Of a stretch of 64,000 bases of DNA, positions 34,300 to 41,839 are shown piece after piece. The translations under genes and the position numbers were made by a program. Origin of the DNA: Firmicutes bacterium UBA3553 (GTDB taxonomy: Bacteria; Bacillota; Clostridia; Tissierellales; Sedimentibacteraceae); NCBI GenBank assembly GCA_002381185.1, contig DFOA01000020.1, positions 280,006 to 344,005 on the forward strand, written 5' to 3'. Every line of letters starts with the position of its first letter. Within the stretch, counting starts at the first letter, position 1. The notes below the pieces were generated by a model. It did not search any database and had not been told where the DNA came from. It worked only from the letters and a program-made list of their open reading frames with translations.

Positions 34300-35229
34300 C
34301 TATTCGTCTTTTTCTTTAAACTTTAAATTCATTATAGCAATGGATGACAGCAAGCAAATAATTCCAAGTGCATTAATGAATCCAAGTCTTTCCTTGAACA
34401 TTAAAACTCCTATCAATGTGGCAACAACTGTTTCAACCGAAGCAATTACAGGCACCTTGGAAAGTTCCAGATTCTTGCTCAAGCCTCCCATATAAAGTAA
34501 ATAAGAACCAACTGTCGGAATAAGACCATATCCAAATGAATAAATCCAGAATTTCATCCCTGAGACTGCTGCCATTGATCCCCAGGGTGCAGTAATAATG
34601 CCAAGAGTCAGCCATCCAAAGAAAAAGCTGTAAAACACAACCGTAAAGGGGTGAATATTGCCGGATGCAATCTTTCCGATGATTGTTACCAGACTATACA
34701 GAAAAGCTGCCGCCAGTCCAAAGGTTATTCCAATAATGGATATTTTGAAGTATGATATGTTACCGCCGGTAACCATTAAAAAGCATCCGGCAATATTTAA
34801 AATAAGAGCCAAAACCTTTTGTATCCCAATTAGCTCTTTAAAGATTATCTTAGACATAATGCATACAAATACGGGTGCGGTATATAAAAGTATTGAAGCT
34901 GTAGCAACTCCGACGCTCCCTATACTTATATTGTAGCAATAATTAAAAAGTGCCTGAGATAATGTGCCTAACAGCAAACATTGAATAAATCCGTTCTTAT
35001 CTATTTTGAACAATTTTATTCCACCTTTGAAAAGCATAACAGGTACCATAATCAAAAATCCCATAAACAATCTCATGAATGCTGTTAATGAAGGGGTTGC
35101 ACCAACACCACTCAGCAATTTAACAAATAGTCCGATTGTTCCCCATAAGGTCCCTGCACCAAAAATCATAACATAACCAATAACACCACTTGAGTATAAC
35201 TGCTTTGATAATTTTGAAATCTTATTCAT
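34300..35229 (-). CDS. EamA/DMT family transporter
   Basis: A 309-residue protein with ten predicted membrane helices arranged as two EamA repeats (about 15-150 and 165-300). GTLWGTIGLFVKLL, ASILLYTAPVFVCIMSKIIFKE in the first and SYLLYMGGLSKNLELSKVPVIASVETVVATLIGVLMFKERLG in the second are typical. Such permeases export or import small metabolites, often amino acids; the substrate is unknown. A related fragment of another copy lies at 61083-61214. Confidence 0.9.
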   Translation of the reverse strand: MNKISKLSKQLYSSGVIGYVMIFGAGTLWGTIGLFVKLLSGVGATPSLTAFMRLFMGFLIMVPVMLFKGGIKLFKIDKNGFIQCLLLGTLSQALFNYCYNISIGSVGVATASILLYTAPVFVCIMSKIIFKELIGIQKVLALILNIAGCFLMVTGGNISYFKISIIGITFGLAAAFLYSLVTIIGKIASGNIHPFTVVFYSFFFGWLTLGIITAPWGSMAAVSGMKFWIYSFGYGLIPTVGSYLLYMGGLSKNLELSKVPVIASVETVVATLIGVLMFKERLGFINALGIICLLSSIAIMNLKFKEKDE

Positions 35230-35395
35230 ATTTTTACTATGACGGAAAAAATAATTCTCCTGCCCCTTTCTAATACAATACTTTATTAATGCTCTTCATA
35301 TTTATATGTTATATTGTACATGACCATAAAAAAACTGTCCAGTTAATTATACGATACAGCTCAGCTATTAAAGTTGTAAAGAAATCTTATAATAA

Positions 35396-35432
35396 TAAAA
35401 AAGCCTATGTTATTGTAAATCACACGGCTTCA
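35396..35432 (-). terminator. probable terminator after the small Cys-rich gene group
   Basis: AAGCC (35401-35405) pairs with GGCTT (35426-35430) and the minus strand continues with TTTTTTATTAT. The stem is short and the loop long. Confidence 0.5.
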
Positions 35433-35473
35433 TTTTCTATCAAGAATTTAATTATTTGGTTACATTTATTATG

Positions 35474-35773
35474 TCATTCGCTTAATTCAGTTTGCGTATT
35501 AGAACTGTTTTCATTATTTTCACAGCAAATTGATTTTTTATTGTTTCTCATACCTGACATCATTGCTATCATTCCTATCATCATAATAGGACATATAAAT
35601 GGTGCAATAATTGACAATGCTCTGCTAGTGCCTGGACTAACTTTTGATACGAATGGCAATGATGCTATAATTAATACAGGTAATCCACAGCAAAGAATCA
35701 TATGAAGCATATGTCTTAACGGACTATGTCTATGCGCTGCTTTATTTACTTTATTATCTCCGTTACAATTCAT
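35474..35773 (-). CDS. small Cys-rich membrane protein of unknown function
   Basis: A 99-residue protein with two hydrophobic segments (MLHMILCCGLPVLIIASLPF and ALSIIAPFICPIMMIGMIAMM), an N-terminal His/Lys stretch and Cys pairs in the first segment and near the C-terminus (ICCENN). The layout resembles small metal- or redox-linked membrane proteins, but I do not recognise the family. It lies 53 bases after the LDCC-motif gene and shares its strand. It begins with a normal ATG and GGAGGG-type site. Confidence 0.7.
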   Translation of the reverse strand: MNCNGDNKVNKAAHRHSPLRHMLHMILCCGLPVLIIASLPFVSKVSPGTSRALSIIAPFICPIMMIGMIAMMSGMRNNKKSICCENNENSSNTQTELSE

Positions 35774-35826
35774 TTTAATCCCTCCGAAACTTTAATTATA
35801 GCCTATAACTACCTATGCGCAATGTA

Positions 35827-35970
35827 TTATTTCTTATTTGTATTATTAACATTTTGTGTATTTGTAATTTTAGACTTATTTAAGTCACAGCAGTCAAGCC
35901 TGCCGTTACCGAAATTCTTTTCATTCTGCTTTGCTAATCTTTCAAGCCAATTTTTAATGAATTTGAACAT
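35827..35970 (-). CDS. LDCC-motif putative metal-binding microprotein
   Basis: A 47-residue protein, MFKFIKNWLERLAKQNEKNF followed by GNGRLDCCDLNKSK. It matches the short clostridial family named for its LDCC motif: an amphipathic N-terminal helix, then a Cys-Cys pair thought to bind metal. AGGGAGTG lies 7 bases before ATG 35970. It lies 53 bases before the Cys-rich membrane protein and 187 bases after the NusG-II gene, all on one strand. Confidence 0.75.
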   Translation of the reverse strand: MFKFIKNWLERLAKQNEKNFGNGRLDCCDLNKSKITNTQNVNNTNKK

Positions 35971-36157
35971 TAACAACACTCCCTTCATCACACTGTCCAC
36001 CAATGGGTACTGCAAATATGTTAACAAAATATTATGGAGGAATTATGAAGAGCTTGAAAAATAAATTATTACATATAGTTTCTACAGATATAAAAATGCA
36101 ATAAATTTACAATACATATCTTCAAAATATATAAGCTCTTTCTGAAGTCTTATTTTT

Positions 36158-36559
36158 TTATGCAATAACATCAATATCATCCAGATTGCTTTCTTTGTCT
36201 GCCTTTATGTTAACAATTATGCCATTGGGCATACATACAATTGTCTCGTATTCTTCCTTTATCCATCCGGTGTTTGAACATATACCTTCAGGGCATATGT
36301 CTTTATCCATTTCCAGCATCCTTACTGCTCCGTTTTTAACCTCAATATAACCGATATTTTCTCCAAATTGAAAACTGTAAATATCTTCAGTGTACTCAGT
36401 TAATTCCAGTTTCTTGACTATGTCACCATAAACTTTAATTTCAATAATTTTATTTTCATCATTTGAATTCAATAATAAAGTTAATCCCAGCCAAAAAATA
36501 TTAATCATTATAAGTAAACTGATTAATATTTTATCCCATAATGTCATTTTATTTAGCAT
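36158..36559 (-). CDS. NusG domain II-containing protein
   Basis: A 133-residue protein with one N-terminal membrane helix (ILISLLIMINIFWLGLTLLL) and an extracytoplasmic NusG-II-like beta domain (IIEIKVYGDIVKKLELTE, then CPEGICSNTGWIKEEYETIVCMPNGIIV). Family members are common in clostridia, often near electron-transport or flavin-transfer genes; their role is unknown. The Cys residues in CPEGIC are conserved in the family. ATG 36559 has AAAGGAA 7 bases upstream. Confidence 0.8.
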   Translation of the reverse strand: MLNKMTLWDKILISLLIMINIFWLGLTLLLNSNDENKIIEIKVYGDIVKKLELTEYTEDIYSFQFGENIGYIEVKNGAVRMLEMDKDICPEGICSNTGWIKEEYETIVCMPNGIIVNIKADKESNLDDIDVIA

Positions 36560-36760
36560 CTTGATTCCTTTCAATCTTAATGTTACTTATTTAACACCCC
36601 TTATTATAATAGACACTCATGTAGCTATTATGAAGAAAACCTGCCTGTTAATATATTTTTAAATCTCCACAATTTCTTCACAATTTTTTAGTATAATTAC
36701 TGCAGATAATAAATTGATAGCTAATTAGCAATTTATACCCCCTAATAAATAGAACATATA

Positions 36761-36801
36761 CCTAAGAAATAAGACCTGTCACTCAGGTCTTATTTCTTAG
36801 G
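36761..36801. repeat. 18-bp perfect inverted repeat
   Basis: CCTAAGAAATAAGACCTG (36761-36778) and CAGGTCTTATTTCTTAGG (36784-36801) are exact reverse complements with a 5-base loop. It could act as a second terminator, but lacks a clear T-run on either strand. Confidence 0.75.
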
Positions 36802-36832
36802 TAATGATATCTAAAAAGGCATAAATACTAAC

Positions 36833-36872
36833 AAAAGGATTAAATCTTAATACAAGACTTAATCCTTTTTTA
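36833..36872 (-). terminator. Rho-independent terminator of the amino-acid ABC operon
   Basis: AAAAGGATTAA-A-TCTT (36833-36848) pairs with AAGA-C-TTAATCCTTTT (36854-36869). It lies just after the substrate-binding protein gene stop. Confidence 0.75.
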
Positions 36873-36879
36873 ATATTAA

Positions 36880-37770
36880 TTATTCTACAATTCCGCCTTC
36901 TACAACTATGTTGCCGGGATCAGCAGCATCGCCGTATACAGGTGCCAGTGTTTCTTCGTAATCCGCATGGAAAAACTGTTCTTCTCCTAATTTTTGAATT
37001 TCATTATTTAACCATTTCAGCAATTCTGTATTACCTTTTTGAACCGCAGGTGCAATTGTGTCTAAGCTTCCTAATGTTTCAATTCCTACAGTATACCCTT
37101 TGTTTTCAATTGCCCATGCAAGAACTTCTGTATTGTCAGTTGAAAAAGCATCTCCGCGTCCATCTAACAGTGCGCCATACGCATCACTGTATTGATCAAA
37201 TTTCAACAGCTTAACTTCAGGATAGTTCTCTGTGAAGAAAGTATCAGCAGTTGTTCCTTTTGCAACTATCAGCGTTTTACCCTTTAACTGATTAACATCG
37301 GTAATCAATGCATTGTCAGGTGATACAACACCAAGTGCTACTTTCATGTATGGAAGTGCAAAGTCAACCTTTTCTGCACGCTCTTCTGTTACTGTGAAGT
37401 TGGCAAGAATAATATCAACCTTTGCTGTTACCAGGTATTCGACACGGCTTGCCGGTTCCACAGGAACATATTCAACTTCAACTCCTAAATCTTTTGCTAT
37501 TCTGTTTCCGAAATATACATCATATCCTTGGTATTCACCATTTTCATCTACATAACCAAACGGTTTTTTATCACTGAATACGCCGATTACAATTTTTCCG
37601 CTTTCTTTGATTTCATCAAGTGTTCTGGCTGTTCCAGACGGTGCTGCTTCATTTCCCGGTGCCACAGCATTATTATCCGGTTTTTCATCATTATTAGTGC
37701 ATCCAACAAACAAAGTTGTAATAAATGTAAATATTAAAATTAGTGTTATTATTCTTTTTGCTTTTTTCAT
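36880..37770 (-). CDS. amino acid ABC transporter substrate-binding lipoprotein
   Basis: A 296-residue family-3 solute-binding protein. Signal peptide with lipobox LFVGC (Cys24), then a linker and the SBP_bac_3 domain (GKIVIGVFSDKKPFGYVDENGEYQGYDVYFGNRIAKDLG). The conserved YVPVEPASRVEYLVTAKVDIILANFTVTEERAEKVDFALPY segment suggests a polar amino acid (glutamate, glutamine or cystine type). Last gene of a four-gene operon of permease, permease, ATPase and binding protein. Confidence 0.92.
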   Translation of the reverse strand: MKKAKRIITLILIFTFITTLFVGCTNNDEKPDNNAVAPGNEAAPSGTARTLDEIKESGKIVIGVFSDKKPFGYVDENGEYQGYDVYFGNRIAKDLGVEVEYVPVEPASRVEYLVTAKVDIILANFTVTEERAEKVDFALPYMKVALGVVSPDNALITDVNQLKGKTLIVAKGTTADTFFTENYPEVKLLKFDQYSDAYGALLDGRGDAFSTDNTEVLAWAIENKGYTVGIETLGSLDTIAPAVQKGNTELLKWLNNEIQKLGEEQFFHADYEETLAPVYGDAADPGNIVVEGGIVE

Positions 37771-37799
37771 GATTTTCCTCCAAATATCATTATTATTAA

Positions 37800-38570
37800 T
37801 TATTTATTTTTAACGCCTTTTACAGCATCAAATTCAAAAAGATTTAAAAATTGTCTTGCACGTTCCGTCTCCGGATGTGTAAAAAATATTGACGAGCTGT
37901 TCTCCTCAACAATCTCTCCCTTGTCAATAAATACAACTCTGTCGGCAATGGCGCGTGCAAACTGCATTTCATGTGTTACAATCACCATGGTGCTGCCCTC
38001 CTTTGCAAGTCCCAGCATAACGTCAAGAACTTCTCTTACCATTTCCGGGTCAAGCGCCGCTGTTACCTCGTCAAAAAGCATGACCTCCGGATGCATACAT
38101 AACGCACGAACTATTGCAACTCTCTGCTTCTGGCCCCCTGAAAGCTGCCTCGGATAAGCATCCTTTTTATCAATCAGATTTACCCTGTTCAATAATATTT
38201 CAGCTTCCCCGATTACTTCGTTTTTATTTCTTTTTTGAGCCTTGACAGGTCCCAGTGTTATATTTTCCAATATTGTCATATGCGGAAACAAGTCATAGCT
38301 CTGAAAAACCATACCGACCTTCTGGCGTACCAAGTGCATGTTCTTTGTCTGGTTGCTTATAATTTCTCCATTAAGCAATATATCTCCGCCTTGAATATTT
38401 TCCAGACCGTTGATACACCTCAGAAGCGTGCTTTTGCCGCAGCCGGATGGCCCCACAACAACCACAACTTCTCCTTTGTGAATATCCAATGATATCTCGT
38501 TTAAAACAATATTGTTTTCATAACCTTTTTTTAAATGTTTTATTTCCAGCAATGCTTTTGATGTCTCCAT
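37800..38570 (-). CDS. amino acid ABC transporter ATP-binding protein, GlnQ type
   Basis: A 256-residue ATPase with Walker A GPSGCGKST, signature LSGGQKQR and Walker B VMLFDEVTAALD. It is the polar-amino-acid (PAAT) subfamily with YDLFPHMTILENITLGP. ATG 38570 is preceded by GAGGTGA. It lies 10 bases after the permease stop. Confidence 0.93.
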   Translation of the reverse strand: METSKALLEIKHLKKGYENNIVLNEISLDIHKGEVVVVVGPSGCGKSTLLRCINGLENIQGGDILLNGEIISNQTKNMHLVRQKVGMVFQSYDLFPHMTILENITLGPVKAQKRNKNEVIGEAEILLNRVNLIDKKDAYPRQLSGGQKQRVAIVRALCMHPEVMLFDEVTAALDPEMVREVLDVMLGLAKEGSTMVIVTHEMQFARAIADRVVFIDKGEIVEENSSSIFFTHPETERARQFLNLFEFDAVKGVKNK

Positions 38571-38580
38571 TATTCTCACC

Positions 38581-39258
38581 TCAACTGTTCCACCTTTTCT
38601 CCAGCCTTGCCGCCAACAATGATATTGGATAGCAAGCACCGAAGTATAAGAAAAATATTACTCCATAAACCCAAAGCGGGGCAGTTGGTACTGATAAACG
38701 TGATGATTCAATTATCTGCTGCCCTACTTTCACTACTTCAACAACTCCAATAAGTACTATTAACGATGTGGTCTTAATCATTCTTGTTACAAGATTAATT
38801 GCAAGCGGAATCAACCTTCGCATTGTCTGCGGAATTATTATACATTTATAAATCTGTATTGTGGTAAGTCCGATTGCCTTACCGCTTTCGTACTGGTGTC
38901 TTGGTATTGAAATTAATGCTCCTCTGACTAAGTCACCCATTTCCGCAGTACCCCAAAGAGAAAAAACAATCACTGCTGAAAGCTCCCCAGACAAATTTAC
39001 ATTAAAGGCTTTTGTCATCCCAAAGTACACTAAAAATAAAAGGACTAATTGAGGCATTATACGGATAAATTCCAAATATACCTTTGATAAAACTTTTATT
39101 GCAGGATTTTTGCTTGTCATTATCATTCCAAGAATTATACCTAACCCGATAGATATAATCACCGCAATCAAGGAAATTTGTACAGTAACCCACAATCCTT
39201 CCAATAATCTGATAAAATTTCTGCCTTGGAACAGAACATTAATTCCCGAATCCTGCAT
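38581..39258 (-). CDS. amino acid ABC transporter permease
   Basis: A 225-residue permease of the His/Glu/Gln type, with an N-terminal GLWVTVQISLIAVIISIGLGIILG and the EAA loop ESGKAIGLTTIQIYKCIIIPQTMRRLIPLAINL. It overlaps the preceding permease gene by 20 bases, so the two subunits are translated together and probably form a heterodimer. Confidence 0.92.
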   Translation of the reverse strand: MQDSGINVLFQGRNFIRLLEGLWVTVQISLIAVIISIGLGIILGMIMTSKNPAIKVLSKVYLEFIRIMPQLVLLFLVYFGMTKAFNVNLSGELSAVIVFSLWGTAEMGDLVRGALISIPRHQYESGKAIGLTTIQIYKCIIIPQTMRRLIPLAINLVTRMIKTTSLIVLIGVVEVVKVGQQIIESSRLSVPTAPLWVYGVIFFLYFGACYPISLLAARLEKRWNS

Positions 39259-39898
39259 ATCTTAACTTCCTCTCTGCAATTGTAAAAACTATTGATATAG
39301 GCAATAAAATTACTGCATATGAAACTACCAGAACAAACAACGCTTCATCAGTCTTGTAATATAGCCCGATTAAATCTTTTGAAACATACATTAAATCAGC
39401 CAAAGCTACCGCACTGAACACAGATGTTTCCTTTATAAGAAATATAATATTTGCCAGAAAAGCTGGAACTGATATTGTAACTGCCTGTGGCATGATAATA
39501 TATCTGATAACCTGAAAATTTGTGAGACCTATGCTTAATCCCGACTCCGTCTGTATGTTAGGAACAGCCTCCAATCCACTTCGAAAAGCTTCTGACATAT
39601 AGCTTCCTCCTAAAAAAATCAACCCCCAGACGGCACAGCTTTCTGAGCTTAGCATTATCCCCAATTTGGGCAGACCAAAGTATAGGAAAAAAAGTTGTAT
39701 AAGCAATGGTGTATTTCTTGAAAGCTCTACATATATTCCAGCTATCCTATTTAATACAGGTATTTTGTAATATCTTATCAAACTGCAAAGAAAACCCACA
39801 ATAACTGACCCTGCAATACCGATTGAAGCAATTCGAAATGTCAGCTTACCGGCCTCTACATAAAGTGGAATAATATCATTTATAAATTTAAAATCCAT
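39239..39898 (-). CDS. amino acid ABC transporter permease
   Basis: A 219-residue permease, first gene of the operon, with RIASIGIAGSVIVGFLCSLIRYY, the VELSRNTPLLIQLFFLYFGLPKLG region and the EAA loop TESGLSIGLTNFQVIRYIIMPQAVTISVPAFLANIIFLIKETS. GGGAAG precedes the ATG. The AT-rich 195 bases upstream hold the promoter and the end of the neighbouring operon. Confidence 0.92.
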   Translation of the reverse strand: MDFKFINDIIPLYVEAGKLTFRIASIGIAGSVIVGFLCSLIRYYKIPVLNRIAGIYVELSRNTPLLIQLFFLYFGLPKLGIMLSSESCAVWGLIFLGGSYMSEAFRSGLEAVPNIQTESGLSIGLTNFQVIRYIIMPQAVTISVPAFLANIIFLIKETSVFSAVALADLMYVSKDLIGLYYKTDEALFVLVVSYAVILLPISIVFTIAERKLRYAGFGN

Positions 39899-40065
39899 TT
39901 TACTTCCCTTTCTTAAAAATCATCCAGCATTTCAATTCATACTATTCTTATATGATTAATATGTTATATATTATGCTATTTGATTTATTATGTCAACAAC
40001 TTTTTATTAAATAAAAAAATTCCCTCAATATAATTACTGAAGGAAATATGTACAGTTACAATAAT

Positions 40066-40087
40066 ACAGCACCCTTTCAGGTGCTGT
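40066..40087. terminator. hairpin after the MacB-like operon
   Basis: ACAGCACC (40066-40073) pairs with GGTGCTGT (40080-40087) 6 bases after the adaptor gene stop. The T-run on the minus strand is poor (ATTATTGT). Confidence 0.6.
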
Positions 40088-40093
40088 AAAAAC

Positions 40094-41155
40094 TTATTCA
40101 ACATTTATAAACACATCAACATTGTAATTAGGAAGCAGGAATGAATCTGTATCTTCTATGGAGATTTTTATGGGAACAACTGTTTCGCCATTTTTGCTGA
40201 AAGCCATTTGGGATATGTATGAAACGATGCCTTTATATTCTTTTGTTCTGTCGGCAACCGGAACTATTCTCACTGATGCCCCTTCCCTTACATCTTTAAT
40301 AAACTCCTCAACAACATCAGCCTCCACTATTAATTTATCAAGATTTGCTATGCTGAATGCTTTTTTGTCAGTGTCTATTATATCACCTGAAGTATATGCA
40401 ATATTATATATTGCTGCATTTTCACAGTCGGAAATAATTTGAGTTCCAATAATATATGATTTATTAAGCTTTCTTTCTAAATCTGCAAGATTATTTTCAA
40501 TCTGCGAGATGAGTTCCGATTGAATCTCCGACTGATTCTTTTCAGACTCCAGTTTCAGAGTAAACTGCATTGTATTTGATTCGGCCTGTTGAAGCTCATA
40601 TTGTATATTTTCTGCATTATTTATCGCTTCTTCCATATTTTGCTTTGATAAATCGTATGCTTCTTTTGAAATCGCTCCTTCATTATAAAGCTTTTCATTT
40701 GAATTAAATTGATCTGCCGCATGTTCCTTAATTTTTATTAAAAGAGCCAATTCATTTTTTAATTTGCTTATTTCTGACTCGTTGTTCCCTAATGACAGCT
40801 CCTCAAGACTGTTAATAACTTTTTGATGTTCCAGCTTTGCAATATTTAATTCACTTTTTTTGTTCGACAATTGTGATTCATATTGTGCTGAATCTAATGT
40901 TAAAATAGGGTCATGCATACTTACATGCTGGCCTTCTTTAACTAATACCTCTGAAACTATTGCCGGAAAATCAATTATAATATCCCTGGACTCTTCTGCC
41001 TTCACCAATCCAAAAGCTTCAACTTCTTTCAATCCTCCCGACAAATCAACTTCTGCCGTGGCAGGTTCATCTTCCCTGGTACTGCAGCCTGCTGCTGTAA
41101 TTAATAAACAAATACTTATTATTGCCAAAATTAATTTTTTACTTGCTTTCATCAT
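40094..41155 (-). CDS. efflux adaptor lipoprotein (HlyD/MFP family)
   Basis: A 353-residue lipoprotein: lipobox ITAAGC (Cys24 counted from ATG 41155), a biotinyl-lipoyl-like half (KEVEAFGLVKAEESRDIIIDFPAIVSEVLVKEGQHV), a long coiled coil (about 85-230, rich in Lys, Glu, Asn) and beta-barrel domains. In Gram-positive bacteria such proteins link an ABC exporter to the outside. The start ATG overlaps the ATPase stop (ATGA); a GTG 6 bases upstream is possible. Third gene of the FtsX permease, ATPase, adaptor operon. Confidence 0.86.
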   Translation of the reverse strand: MMKASKKLILAIISICLLITAAGCSTREDEPATAEVDLSGGLKEVEAFGLVKAEESRDIIIDFPAIVSEVLVKEGQHVSMHDPILTLDSAQYESQLSNKKSELNIAKLEHQKVINSLEELSLGNNESEISKLKNELALLIKIKEHAADQFNSNEKLYNEGAISKEAYDLSKQNMEEAINNAENIQYELQQAESNTMQFTLKLESEKNQSEIQSELISQIENNLADLERKLNKSYIIGTQIISDCENAAIYNIAYTSGDIIDTDKKAFSIANLDKLIVEADVVEEFIKDVREGASVRIVPVADRTKEYKGIVSYISQMAFSKNGETVVPIKISIEDTDSFLLPNYNVDVFINVE

Positions 41156-41826
41156 TCCCACACCCTTCCATCCTTTACTTTAATTATCCTGTCGCTGTAA
41201 TTTGCTGTTTCTATTGAGTGGCTTACCTGTAAAATTGTTTTTCTTTTTTCCTTATTGATTCGTTGAAGCAGGTTCATTACTTCCTCGGAAGTCTTGCTGT
41301 CAAGATTTCCTGTGGGTTCATCAGCCAATATAATATCAGGTTCATTTATCAATGCTCTTGCTATTGCCACACGCTGCTGCTGCCCTCCTGACAATTCTCT
41401 TGGAGTATGGCATTTTCTGTCTGATAACTCCACTATATCCAAAATCTCATCTAATTTATCCCGATAGTCACTAATTTTTTTACCATCCAGCAATATTGGA
41501 AGCATGACATTATCTTCTACAGTCAAATTGGGAACTAAATTATAAAATTGAAAAACAAATCCAACGTCTCTGCGTCTCATGATGCTTTGCTCCTGATCTG
41601 ACAGTTCTGATATGTCCTTGCCATTTATGATAATTTTCCCCGATGTTGGCTTATCCAGCCCTCCCAGTAAATATAGCAGTGTGCTTTTTCCCGAGCCGGA
41701 AGGGCCCATTATTGTTATAAATTCACCTTTAGCTATTGACAGATTAATATCTTTCAGAATTTCTACGGAAACTGTACCCAGCATATAGTCTTTATATAAA
41801 TTTACTGTCTCAATAATTTTCTCCAT
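41152..41826 (-). CDS. ABC transporter ATP-binding protein, MacB/LolD type
   Basis: A 224-residue ATPase with Walker A GPSGSGKST, signature LSGGQQQR, Walker B IILADEPTGNLD and the subfamily-typical FQFYNLVPNLTVEDNVMLP. ATG 41826 follows AGAGAGG; the 12 in-frame codons before it overlap the permease gene. Paired with the FtsX-type permease at 41840. Confidence 0.93.
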   Translation of the reverse strand: MEKIIETVNLYKDYMLGTVSVEILKDINLSIAKGEFITIMGPSGSGKSTLLYLLGGLDKPTSGKIIINGKDISELSDQEQSIMRRRDVGFVFQFYNLVPNLTVEDNVMLPILLDGKKISDYRDKLDEILDIVELSDRKCHTPRELSGGQQQRVAIARALINEPDIILADEPTGNLDSKTSEEVMNLLQRINKEKRKTILQVSHSIETANYSDRIIKVKDGRVWE

Positions 41827-41839
41827 AAAATAGCCTCTC

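Larger units (their letters stand above)
36575..36879. other. intergenic region with two strong hairpins
   Basis: Between the NusG-II gene and the amino-acid ABC operon. It holds two inverted repeats, listed separately, and AT-rich DNA that must contain the promoter of the NusG-II gene. I see no open frame of note. Confidence 0.5.
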
